This document shows, one piece after another, positions 25,998 to 34,029 of a stretch of 64,000 nucleotides of DNA. This DNA is from CAWDPQ01 sp049642465. GTDB taxonomy: Bacteria; Acidobacteriota; Vicinamibacteria; Vicinamibacterales; 2-12-FULL-66-21. Below the pieces are notes generated by a model. That model did not search any database, was not told where the DNA came from, and saw only the letters and a program-made list of their open reading frames with translations. The stretch covers positions 3,206 through 67,205 of the forward strand of contig JBAROV010000258.1 of the NCBI GenBank assembly GCA_049642465.1, read 5' to 3'. Position numbers and translations under genes: made by a program. How positions within the stretch are numbered: the stretch's first letter is position 1; each line of letters begins with the position of its first letter.

Positions 25998-26801
25998 TCA
26001 CGCCACGATCAGCGAACAACACGTCAGCGCGCCTTCGGCCTTGGCCAGTTCGGAAACATCGACGACGCGAACCTGCAGGCCGCGGTTCTCGAGGCGGGCG
26101 CGGGTGTTTGGCGCGGCCGCCGAGCACAGCACGCCGTCTCCAACTCGGACGACGTTGGCTCCCGACGGCTCTCGCGGGTCGATTTCAATGCGTTTCACCC
26201 CGACGAAGTGACGCGGATCCACCCACTCGGGGTTATAGACAATCAAGTCCTCCCCCGCAGATGTCACGGCGCTCTTCAGATGGAGACAGCCGCGTGTTTG
26301 GACGGTATGCACGCGGTACCGGTACGGAGAAATGAGTTCAGTGAGTTGAGTCACCCCGGCTGCGTTGGTGCGACCCGAGATGCCCACGTAGACGTCGCGA
26401 TCGACGCGCAGCACGTCACCGCCATCGAGCGTCGCCGGCGAACAGATCGCGGCAAGTCGTCGATGGCGACCGAGCGCTGCGGCAACCGCATCGGTTTCAC
26501 GGCGGCGCGAGGCCGCGCCCGGCCTGGCAATCACCGCGATTTCGTCCAACACGACCGCAGTGTCCTCGATGAAGACGGAATCCGGCATGTCCATCGCCGG
26601 GCCAACCGACTCCACGACACAGCCCATTTGCATCAGCGCATGCTCGTAGGCGACATGCTGCTTCCGCGCGCGCGCGAGGTCGATCGGCGCTCGCGGCAGG
26701 TAGGTCAGTTCGCAGTTGGCGAATGAATTCGGAACCGGTCGCGTCAAGGCCCGAGGCAGACGCGGGCCCGCGGCGATTCCGCTGGTCTTCTCGAACGCCA
26801 C
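25998..26801 (-). CDS. dimethylargininase-like amidinotransferase-fold hydrolase (DDAH)
   Basis: 267 residues of the arginine deiminase / DDAH pentein superfamily: SFANCELTYL, MPDSVFIEDTAVV, PATLDGGDVLRV, catalytic His in CLHLKSAVT and catalytic Cys in GALTCCSLIV near the end. The arrangement fits dimethylarginine dimethylaminohydrolase rather than arginine deiminase. It would convert dimethylarginine (or a similar guanidine) to citrulline and amine in the cytoplasm. Lies 6 bases behind pntB on the same strand, 19 bases ahead of DUF1330. Confidence 0.85.
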   Translation of the reverse strand: MAFEKTSGIAAGPRLPRALTRPVPNSFANCELTYLPRAPIDLARARKQHVAYEHALMQMGCVVESVGPAMDMPDSVFIEDTAVVLDEIAVIARPGAASRRRETDAVAAALGRHRRLAAICSPATLDGGDVLRVDRDVYVGISGRTNAAGVTQLTELISPYRYRVHTVQTRGCLHLKSAVTSAGEDLIVYNPEWVDPRHFVGVKRIEIDPREPSGANVVRVGDGVLCSAAAPNTRARLENRGLQVRVVDVSELAKAEGALTCCSLIVA

Positions 26802-26807
26802 GAGGCC

Positions 26808-28217
26808 TCAGTGACCGCCCGCTTCTCCGGCGAGCGCCTTCACGATGTCCCCCAGCACGCCTTTCGCGTCACCGAACACCATCAGCGTATTGTCAGCCGA
26901 GTACAGCTCGTTGTCGATGCCCGCAAACCCGGGATTCATCGAACGCTTGATCGCAATACACGCTTTGGCTCGGTCCGCATCGATGATTGGCATGCCATAG
27001 ATCGGGCTCGACTTGTCGTGCCGTGCCGCCGGATTGACGACGTCGTTGGCCCCGACCACGAGGACGACGTCGGTCTGGGGCAAGTCACGGTTGATGTCGT
27101 CCATCTCGATCAGCGCCTCGTAGGGTACCTCGGCTTCCGCGAGCAGGACGTTCATGTGCCCCGGCATTCGACCCGCAACCGGATGAATGGCAAACTTCAC
27201 GTCGATACCGCGCTTGGAGAGCTGATCGTGGATTTCGCGCACCCGGTGCTGCGCCTGCGCAACGGCCATCCCATAGCCAGGAACGACGACAACGGTTGAC
27301 GCGTTCTCGAGCAGGTCGGCCGCATCGCGTGCGGTGCCGCTCTTGACCGCCTTGGCCTCGGCGCCCGGCCCACCGGCCTGCACCTGACCGAACGCTCCAA
27401 ACAGCACGTTCGTGAACGACCGATTCATCGCCCGGCACATGATGACGGAAAGGATGAAGCCCGACGAGCCGTCCAGCGCACCGGCCGTGATCAGCACCTT
27501 GTTTTCGAGCACGAACCCCATCGCGACCGCCGACAAACCCGCATAGGAGTTCAGCAGCGAAATCACCGTCGGCATATCGGCACCGCCGATCGGAATGATG
27601 AGCAGCACGCCGAACACCAGCGAGAGCGTAAGAATGATGATGAACAGCCACCACTGCTCGGGACGCGCCACCAGGTACACCGCTGCGACGACGGCAATAG
27701 CCAGAAGCGACAGATTGATGACGTTCTGCCCCTTGTAGGTGATCGGCCTGGTCGGAACGATTTCCTGAAGCTTTCCCGCGGCCATGAGGCTCCCGGTGAA
27801 CGTCAGGCCGCCGAGGATCACTTCAATCGCAATCGCCGACGTTCGAAACGTCGTCAACTCCCCTTCGGGGAGCCACAGCGCGTACTTCGCCGTCCCGACG
27901 AGCGCCGCGGCAAGTCCACCGAACGCATGTGACAGCGCAGTCCGCTGCGGTACGGCGGTGAGTGGGACCTTGGAGAGCGGCACGCCGATGGCCGTCCCGA
28001 CGATCATCGCGACGATGATCCACAAGTAGCCGACGATCTCCGGATGGAGGAGTGTGCCGACGATCGCGGCCGCCATGCCGGCCACGCCGGCGCCCACGCC
28101 GCGTCGCGCAGTGGACGGATGATTCAGCCATCGAAGCGAGAGGATGAACAGCGCTGCAGCGGCGAGGTAGCTCGCCTGCGTCAGGTGTTCAACGAGTGGC
28201 AGCGCGTCACCTTCCAT
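26808..28217 (-). CDS. pntB: NAD(P) transhydrogenase subunit beta
   Basis: 469 residues, full length. N-terminal half has about nine membrane helices including GGADMPTVISLLNSYAGLSAVAMGF; C-terminal ~190 residues form the NADP(H)-binding domain III (VVVPGYGMAVAQAQ, HPVAGRMPGHMNVLLAEA, GANDVVNPAA, YSADNTLMVFGDAK). Proton-driven hydride transfer between NADH and NADP+ in the inner membrane. Its ATG overlaps the stop of pntA part 2 (TAATG). Confidence 0.95.
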   Translation of the reverse strand: MEGDALPLVEHLTQASYLAAAALFILSLRWLNHPSTARRGVGAGVAGMAAAIVGTLLHPEIVGYLWIIVAMIVGTAIGVPLSKVPLTAVPQRTALSHAFGGLAAALVGTAKYALWLPEGELTTFRTSAIAIEVILGGLTFTGSLMAAGKLQEIVPTRPITYKGQNVINLSLLAIAVVAAVYLVARPEQWWLFIIILTLSLVFGVLLIIPIGGADMPTVISLLNSYAGLSAVAMGFVLENKVLITAGALDGSSGFILSVIMCRAMNRSFTNVLFGAFGQVQAGGPGAEAKAVKSGTARDAADLLENASTVVVVPGYGMAVAQAQHRVREIHDQLSKRGIDVKFAIHPVAGRMPGHMNVLLAEAEVPYEALIEMDDINRDLPQTDVVLVVGANDVVNPAARHDKSSPIYGMPIIDADRAKACIAIKRSMNPGFAGIDNELYSADNTLMVFGDAKGVLGDIVKALAGEAGGH

Positions 28218-28510
28218 TACTGCTTCCTCCGCTCACGGAACATGCGCAGCATGCGATCCGTGATCAGGAAGCCGCTGACGATGTTCGTCATCGAGGCGGC
28301 GACGGCGACGGCGCCAAGAATCGTGGTGAACGTGGTGTGCTGCTCGCCGGCAATGATGATGGAGCCAACGACGGCGATTGCGGAGATCGCGTTCGTCAGT
28401 GACATCAATGGCGTATGCAGCAGGCGCGAGACATTCTGAATGACCTGGAAGCCAACGAAGGTGGCTAACAGGAACACGAACGCCATCGACCACAGATCGA
28501 GCACATTCAT
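28217..28510 (-). CDS. pntAB: NAD(P) transhydrogenase subunit alpha part 2 (membrane part)
   Basis: 97 residues; ATG 28510 follows GGAG. Three membrane helices as in the split alpha-2 subunit (FVFLLATFVGFQVIQNVSRLLHTPLMSLTNAISAI is diagnostic). It pairs with PntB to form the proton channel. The NAD(H)-binding alpha part 1, normally just upstream, is absent: upstream are an octamer repeat and an opposite-strand gene. It may be encoded elsewhere. Confidence 0.93.
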   Translation of the reverse strand: MNVLDLWSMAFVFLLATFVGFQVIQNVSRLLHTPLMSLTNAISAIAVVGSIIIAGEQHTTFTTILGAVAVAASMTNIVSGFLITDRMLRMFRERRKQ

Positions 28511-28552
28511 CGAGGAACTCCAATCGGGAAAAGGTCGAGGGATTGTAGCAAA

Positions 28553-28608
28553 GTGCCAAGGTGCCAAGGTGCCAAGGTGCCAGGGTGCCAGGGTGCCAGG
28601 GTGCCAAG
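28553..28608. repeat. octanucleotide array GTGCCARG x 7
   Basis: Seven adjacent 8-bp units in the order AAG, AAG, AAG, AGG, AGG, AGG, AAG (last three bases of GTGCCARG). It fills the gap between the divergent pntAB and exonuclease genes. Block-wise variants suggest slippage or conversion. No spacers, so it is not CRISPR. Confidence 0.95.
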
Positions 28609-28645
28609 CTGCGATCTACCACCGCAGCTTGTTTAGACTGGTACG

Positions 28646-29638
28646 GTGTTGATCGAGCGCCCGGAAGGGCTGTTTTGTCCGGCTGGCGGGTTCTACATCG
28701 ATCCCTGGCAGCCGGTCGCGCGCGCGCTCATTACCCACGCGCACGGCGACCACGCTCGCGCCGGCAGCGCGGCCTATCTCTGCGCCTCCCCCTGCGCACG
28801 GCTCTTGCGCCGTCGGTTCGGAAGCGAGGCCACGATCGAGCATCTTCCGTACGGAGAGGTGACCACGATCGGCGACGTGCGCGTCGGGTTTCACCCGGCG
28901 GGTCACGTCCTCGGCTCGGCGCAAATCAGACTCGAATCGGCCGCCGGCGTGTGGGTGGTTGCAGGCGACTACAAGCGCGTCGCAGACCCGACCTGCGATC
29001 CGCTCGAGATCGTGCAATGCGACACGTTTATTACCGAATCCACCTTCGGGCTGCCCATCTATCGATGGGATCCGACCGAGAGCGTCATCCGAGAGCTGCT
29101 CGAGTGGTGGCGGAGCAACGACGCGGAGGGCAAAACATCGGTTCTCTTTTGCTACACGATCGGGAAGACCCAGCGAATCCTTGCTGAGCTCGCTCGGCAC
29201 ATCGACCGGCGAGTGCTCGTGCACGGCATGATGCTGTCAACGATCGAAGCCTACCGCGAGGCGGGCATTTCGATGCTGCCTGTGGAACTGGCAACCGAAC
29301 GTCCTCGTGGGACGTCCTTTGCCGGCGAACTCGTGCTGGCGCCGTTGTCGGCGCGCGGCACACCGTGGATGCGAAGGCTTGGCGACGTCTCTGATGCGTT
29401 TGCCTCGGGCTTGATGCGCGTCCGCGGTGTGCGCCGCCAGCGTGCGTTCGATCGCGGCTTTGTGCTCTCGGATCACGCCGACTGGCCGGCGCTGCTGCAA
29501 ACCGTCACCGACACCGGCGCCTCACAGATCCTCGCGACGCACGGCCACGCCGAATCGCTCGCGCGCGAATTGGCCCGACGAGGTTGGACAACGGGTGTCA
29601 TCAGGACAGCCTGGGAAGGGGAGTTCACTGGCGACTAG
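28646..29638 (+). CDS. ligase-associated DNA exonuclease (metallo-beta-lactamase fold)
   Basis: 330 residues from a GTG. MBL/beta-CASP-type fold: HAHGDHAR metal motif (~35), FHPAGHVLGSAQI, VVAGDYKR, FITESTFGLP and LSDHADWPAL, ending ATHGHAESLARELARRGW. This matches the exonuclease family encoded beside ATP-dependent DNA ligases in bacteria. Here the ligase follows 16 bases on. A TAGACT hexamer ends 6 bases before the start, suggesting a leaderless mRNA. The helicase and phosphoesterase usually found in such clusters are not adjacent. Confidence 0.9.
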   Translation: MLIERPEGLFCPAGGFYIDPWQPVARALITHAHGDHARAGSAAYLCASPCARLLRRRFGSEATIEHLPYGEVTTIGDVRVGFHPAGHVLGSAQIRLESAAGVWVVAGDYKRVADPTCDPLEIVQCDTFITESTFGLPIYRWDPTESVIRELLEWWRSNDAEGKTSVLFCYTIGKTQRILAELARHIDRRVLVHGMMLSTIEAYREAGISMLPVELATERPRGTSFAGELVLAPLSARGTPWMRRLGDVSDAFASGLMRVRGVRRQRAFDRGFVLSDHADWPALLQTVTDTGASQILATHGHAESLARELARRGWTTGVIRTAWEGEFTGD

Positions 29639-29654
29639 CGACTGACAAGACTCG

Positions 29655-31274
29655 ATGACCAGCTTTACCAACTTGTACGACTCCATCGATCGCACGACCT
29701 CCACGAATGCCAAGGTGAAGGCGATGGCCGCATATTTTGCGACAGCGCCGCACGCCGACGCCGCGTGGGCCGTCTTCTTCCTCACCGGACGCCGGCTGAA
29801 GCGGCTCGTGCCGTCGGCCGCGATTCGGGACTGGGCGCTTGCCGCGACTGGGCTGGAACCGTGGCTGCTCGAAGAATGCTATTCGGTCGTCGGTGACGGC
29901 GCTGAAACCGTGGCGCTGGTGCTCGACCAGCTTCCGCCTGGCGAATCGCAGGCGCCAGTCTCGCTCGCTCAGTGGGTCGAAGAGCGACTGCTCGGGCTGC
30001 GCGATGTCGATCCGGCGACGCAGCAGACGCGCGTGACCGCCTGGCTGCAATCGCTCGATCGCCTGCAACGGTTCATCCTGCTCAAGCTCATCACCGGCGA
30101 ATTCCGCGTCGGTGTCTCGCAAACACTCGTCGTCCGGGCGCTGGCGCAAGCCAGCAGTCTTCCACCAACCACGATTGCCGCGCGCCTGATGGGTGACTGG
30201 ACGCCAACCGCGGACTGGTTCGAGTCGCTGCTCTCGCACGAACAAAGCGACGAGGACCGGTCCCGGCCGTATCCGTTCTACCTGGCCTCACCACTCGAAG
30301 GATCCCCTGACGTGCTCGGCGACGTCGCTGCTTGGATGATCGAGTGGAAGTGGGACGGCATTCGCGCGCAACTCGTCCGGCGCGGCGGTCAGCTGCATCT
30401 CTGGTCCCGGGGCGAGGAACTTATTACCCACCGGTTTCCGGAGATTGCCGCTGCTGCCACGCACTTGCCTGACGGCTCAGTCCTCGACGGCGAAGTGCTG
30501 GCGTTCCGCGACGGCGCTCCGCTCTTGTTTTCGGCACTGCAACAGCGCATCGGACGGCAGAAGCAGGTGGCGCAAATGGTCCGCGCCGTCCCTGTCGTGT
30601 TCATGACCTATGACGTGCTCGAAGATCGCGGCGTCGACATTCGTTCGCTGCCTCTCGAAGACAGGCGCTCACGCTTGAGTGCCCTCCTCCACCGAGAGTC
30701 AGAAGGAGTCATCCGAACCTCTCCGCTCATCGAGGCGGAGAGTTGGGAGGCACTCACCGAGCTGCGGACCGAATCCCGCACGCGAGGCGTTGAAGGCATG
30801 ATGCTCAAGCGCCGCGCCTCTCCTTACGGCGTCGGTCGCAAGAAGGGCGACTGGTGGAAGTGGAAGATCGACCCGTACACCATTGATGCCGTTTTGATCT
30901 ACGCGCAGCCAGGCAGCGGCAGGCGTGCCAGCCTGCTCACCGATTACACATTCGGCGTGTGGGATGGCGGCGAGCTGGTGCCGATCGCGAAGGCTTATTC
31001 AGGCCTCTCCAACGAGGAGATCGACGAAATGGACCGCTGGATTCGCCGTCACACGCGCGAGCGCTTTGGGCCCGTCCGTCATGTCGAGCCGACCCACGTC
31101 TTCGAGCTGGGGTTCGAAGGCATCGCACGGTCGCCGAGGCACCGCTCCGGGATCGCGGTCAGGTTTCCGCGTATGCTGCGGTGGCGGCGCGACAAGAAGC
31201 CAGACGAGGCGGATACCCTCGACAACGTGCAGCGACTGCTTGACACGGTCGAAGCCGGTCATCGTCTGCCATAA
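29655..31274 (+). CDS. ATP-dependent DNA ligase
   Basis: 539 residues. An alpha-helical DNA-binding domain fills the first ~200 residues. The nucleotidyltransferase motif I EWKWDGIRAQL with the AMP-accepting Lys (~235), motif III (DGEVLAF), motif IV (EGMMLKRRASPYGVGRKKGDWWKWK) and a C-terminal OB fold follow. Joins nicks using ATP. With the upstream exonuclease it probably forms a two-gene repair operon. Confidence 0.95.
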   Translation: MTSFTNLYDSIDRTTSTNAKVKAMAAYFATAPHADAAWAVFFLTGRRLKRLVPSAAIRDWALAATGLEPWLLEECYSVVGDGAETVALVLDQLPPGESQAPVSLAQWVEERLLGLRDVDPATQQTRVTAWLQSLDRLQRFILLKLITGEFRVGVSQTLVVRALAQASSLPPTTIAARLMGDWTPTADWFESLLSHEQSDEDRSRPYPFYLASPLEGSPDVLGDVAAWMIEWKWDGIRAQLVRRGGQLHLWSRGEELITHRFPEIAAAATHLPDGSVLDGEVLAFRDGAPLLFSALQQRIGRQKQVAQMVRAVPVVFMTYDVLEDRGVDIRSLPLEDRRSRLSALLHRESEGVIRTSPLIEAESWEALTELRTESRTRGVEGMMLKRRASPYGVGRKKGDWWKWKIDPYTIDAVLIYAQPGSGRRASLLTDYTFGVWDGGELVPIAKAYSGLSNEEIDEMDRWIRRHTRERFGPVRHVEPTHVFELGFEGIARSPRHRSGIAVRFPRMLRWRRDKKPDEADTLDNVQRLLDTVEAGHRLP

Positions 31275-31321
31275 TTTTGTCACTCGCCGCGCGCCTCACG
31301 GGAACGTGATAATTTCCGGAC

Positions 31322-31762
31322 GTGCGCCGAATGCTGCTGGTGATCCTCGTGCTCGGGTTGCTGGGTACCGCGACCGAGCTGATCCTGCTCAAGCATTACG
31401 AGGACTGGAAGCAAATCGTGCCGCTCGTGTTGATCGGACTGGCCCTCGTCTCGGTGTTATGGCACACCGTTGTTCCGAGTGCGTCGAACGTGCGCGTTCT
31501 ACAGGCACTCATGACGCTGTTCCTTGTCAGCGGGCCGGTGGGAATGGCGTTGCACTATGGGGCAAACTCGGAGTTCGAGCGCGAAATGGACCCCTCGTTG
31601 ACGGGGTACCGGCTGTTTACGGAGTCCCTGTCGGGTGCGACGCCCCTGCTCGCACCCGGGACGATGGTGCAGCTGGGTTTGATTGGACTCGTATACACAT
31701 ACCGTCATCCCCGGCGTGCGTCCGCGGCGACTGACGGAAGGAGGCAGGAATGGGACGTCTGA
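31322..31762 (+). CDS. small membrane protein of unknown function
   Basis: 146 residues with four hydrophobic segments (MLLVILVLGLLGTATELILL; VPLVLIGLALVSVLWHTVV; VLQALMTLFLVSGPVGMAL; MVQLGLIGLVYTYRH). GTG start with GATAAT eight bases upstream and no Shine-Dalgarno. The 3' end overlaps the next gene by 13 bases, indicating coupling with the helix-hairpin-helix protein. Family not recognised. Confidence 0.65.
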   Translation: MRRMLLVILVLGLLGTATELILLKHYEDWKQIVPLVLIGLALVSVLWHTVVPSASNVRVLQALMTLFLVSGPVGMALHYGANSEFEREMDPSLTGYRLFTESLSGATPLLAPGTMVQLGLIGLVYTYRHPRRASAATDGRRQEWDV

Positions 31763-32235
31763 AGATCGTCGTGGTACTCGCTGCCGCGATCGTTGCACTC
31801 GGTTCCGTGGCTTCGGCGCAGACAGCCGCCGGAACGTCGCCGACCACTCAGCCGCTCGTTGATCCAAACACGGCTACCGAGAAAGAGCTGACGAGCGTGC
31901 CCCACATTACACCCGCCATTGCCAAATCGATTGTCGCAAAGCGTCCGCTCGCCACGGTTGTCGACCTCGACAAGTTGTTGAAGGAGCAGAAACTGACGCC
32001 GGAACAGATCACCGAGGTTCATGGTCGGCTGTTCGTCCGGCTGAACCTGAACTCCGCGTCTGACGAAGAAATCCTGGCCATCCCGGGGATCGGTCCGCGC
32101 ATGCTGCGCGAGTTCAAGGAATATCGTCCCTACAAAACGATCGAACAGTTCCGTCGCGAGATCGGGAAGTACATCGACAGGGACAAGCGCGAGGCGGAGA
32201 TGGCCAGACTCGAGCGGTATGTGATGATTAAGTGA
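31750..32235 (+). CDS. exported helix-hairpin-helix protein (ComEA-like)
   Basis: 161 residues: signal peptide (VALGSVASAQ) then two helix-hairpin-helix units, VDPNTATEKELTSVPHITPAIAKSIV and LNLNSASDEEILAIPGIGPRMLREFKEYRPY. ComEA-type proteins bind DNA in the periplasm during uptake. No transformation genes are adjacent, so a role in DNA uptake is only possible. Start has GGAGGCAGGA upstream. Confidence 0.85.
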   Translation: MGRLKIVVVLAAAIVALGSVASAQTAAGTSPTTQPLVDPNTATEKELTSVPHITPAIAKSIVAKRPLATVVDLDKLLKEQKLTPEQITEVHGRLFVRLNLNSASDEEILAIPGIGPRMLREFKEYRPYKTIEQFRREIGKYIDRDKREAEMARLERYVMIK

Positions 32236-32278
32236 TTCGCCGGAGGGAACACGCAATACGTTTCCGCTGACGCGCCAT

Positions 32279-32379
32279 CACGAAGAGACATAGATACGAA
32301 GAACACGAAGCCAATTGTGTTTACGACCGAGGCCAAACTCGACGGCTTCGTGCCTTCGTACCGCCGTGTTCTTCGTGCC
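32279..32379. repeat. fold-back of ACGAAG-type repeats around the amidase start
   Basis: Left arm 32279-32312 (CACGAAG...ACACGAAGCC) and right arm 32344-32379 (GGCTTCGTG...TTCTTCGTGCC) are imperfect inverted copies, each containing several CGAAG units. The loop contains the longest possible amidase start (GTG 32317). The structure could hide or mark the start region. Confidence 0.65.
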
Positions 32380-34029
32380 AGCGGCAGCGCCGCTGTGGCA
32401 TCGTTCGCGATTGTCGCAACACTGAGTACTCAGGTTCCTCCACTCCGCTCCTTCGCGATCGAAGAAACTACCATCAGCCAGATACACTCCGCCATGAAAG
32501 CAGGTCAGCTGACCTGCCGTGAACTGGTGCAGCAGTACCTCCGTCGCATCGAGGCTTTCGACAAGAACGGACCCGCCATCAACGCCATCGTCCTCGTGAA
32601 TCCTGACGTGGTGTCGCAGGCGGATGCACTCGATGCACGCTACAAGCGATCCGGGCCGGTTGGTCCACTCCACTGCATCCCGACGATCGTCAAGGACAAC
32701 TTCGAAACGATTGGCCTGCAGACGGCTGCGGGTTCGCTCTCGCTCCAGGGATTCGTCTCGACGAAAGATGCATTCCAGGTGGCGCGAATCAAGGCAGCCG
32801 GCGCGCTAATGCTGGCAAAGTCGAACATGGCGGAGTGGGCGTTTACGCCCTACGAGACGGTCAGCTCGATCCTGCCTGGCTACACGCGGAATCCGTACGC
32901 GCTCGATCGAGTCACCGCGGGGTCGAGCGGCGGCACGGCGGCCGCGGTTGCGGCCAACCTCGGTGCAATCGGTCTCGGCAGCGACACCGGCAATTCGATC
33001 CGCGGCCCGGCCTCGCATCAAAGCCTCGCGGGCATTCGCTCCACGATGGGCCTGACGAGCCGGGCCGGCGTCGTGCCGCTCAACCTTTTGGCTGACATTG
33101 CGGGACCGATAACCCGAACCGTGGCTGATGCCGTCGCCGTGCTGAACGTGATCGCCGGCGAGGATCCAGCCGATCCCATCACAATCCGAGACTCCCCTCT
33201 CGCGAAGTTCAGGCCGGCAAACCTGCCCGGGTCGACACGCGATTACTCTGCCGCACTTGTCAGCGACGGTCTAAAGGGAACGCGCATCGGCATACTCCGT
33301 CAGGCGTACGAACGCGACACGACCGACAAGGAGATCGTCCGTGTCTTTGAGTTGGCTCTCGAGGACATGAAACGCGCCGGCGCGACGATCGTCGATTCGG
33401 TCGTGGTGCCACTGGAGAATGTCCGGCGCGCCCAGGGTGCGCCGCCGTGCGGGGGATTCAAGTACGACATCAATCGCTATCTCGCCTCACACGGCGATCG
33501 CATTCCCGTCAAGAGCCTGGAGGAGATCATCAAGTCGCGTCGCTTCCATCCGAGCGTCCAGCGACGGCTCGAGCAGTCTCAGGAAAGCGCGGAAAACGGC
33601 CCGGACACGGTTGGATGTGAGGCTGAAGCCCAGTACCGCGAAGCGGTCCGGGCAGCGGTAGTGAAGGTGATGGACGCGAACAAACTGGATGCCTTCGTCT
33701 ACCCAACATGGAGTAATCCGCCTCGCCTGATCGGAGATCTCAACACGCCGCACGGCGACAACAGCCAGTTTTTCTCACCCACGACCGGCTTTCCGTCAAT
33801 CCAGGTTCCAATGGGATACACGCGCGGCGGCGTGTTACCCGCTGGAATCACGTTCTTCGGGCGCGCGTGGGACGAGTTCCGCCTGATCTCGCTCGCCTAC
33901 TCGTACGAACAGCAGACGAAGCACCGGCGACCGCCACCGACGACGCCGTCACTCGGGACTCGGGGTCCGGGGCTCGGGGCTCGGGGCCGACTCAAGCCCC
34001 GAGCCGTGCCTGTCGAACAATCTCCCTGA
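32317..34029 (+). CDS. amidase signature family enzyme
   Basis: Up to 570 residues. The Ser-Ser-Lys triad is clear: IVKDNFETIG (Lys), TAGSSGGTAAAVAANLGAIGLGSDTGNSIRGPAS is represented by GSSGGTAAAV and GSDTGNSIRGPAS (both Ser). Start is uncertain: the first ~22 codons lie in a repeat fold-back; a signal-like stretch (SAAVASFAIVATLSTQ) follows, so export is possible. The last ~35 residues (GTRGPGLGARG...) come from a GGGGCTC tandem repeat and are probably non-functional tail. Substrate unknown; the family hydrolyses diverse amides. Confidence 0.88.
   Translation: MFTTEAKLDGFVPSYRRVLRASGSAAVASFAIVATLSTQVPPLRSFAIEETTISQIHSAMKAGQLTCRELVQQYLRRIEAFDKNGPAINAIVLVNPDVVSQADALDARYKRSGPVGPLHCIPTIVKDNFETIGLQTAAGSLSLQGFVSTKDAFQVARIKAAGALMLAKSNMAEWAFTPYETVSSILPGYTRNPYALDRVTAGSSGGTAAAVAANLGAIGLGSDTGNSIRGPASHQSLAGIRSTMGLTSRAGVVPLNLLADIAGPITRTVADAVAVLNVIAGEDPADPITIRDSPLAKFRPANLPGSTRDYSAALVSDGLKGTRIGILRQAYERDTTDKEIVRVFELALEDMKRAGATIVDSVVVPLENVRRAQGAPPCGGFKYDINRYLASHGDRIPVKSLEEIIKSRRFHPSVQRRLEQSQESAENGPDTVGCEAEAQYREAVRAAVVKVMDANKLDAFVYPTWSNPPRLIGDLNTPHGDNSQFFSPTTGFPSIQVPMGYTRGGVLPAGITFFGRAWDEFRLISLAYSYEQQTKHRRPPPTTPSLGTRGPGLGARGRLKPRAVPVEQSP
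33953..34005. repeat. GGGGCTC short tandem repeat with inverted copy
   Basis: GGGACTCGGGGTCCGGGGCT and following copies of a ~7-bp unit, then GCCCCGAGCC (33996-34005), the exact inverse of GGCTCGGGGC at 33971-33980. It lies where the amidase and ABC permease genes converge and overlap, and could terminate both. Confidence 0.7.

Noticed and set aside
28553..28608. CRISPR-like direct repeats
   Set aside because: Units are 8 bp and directly adjacent, with no spacers and no cas genes.
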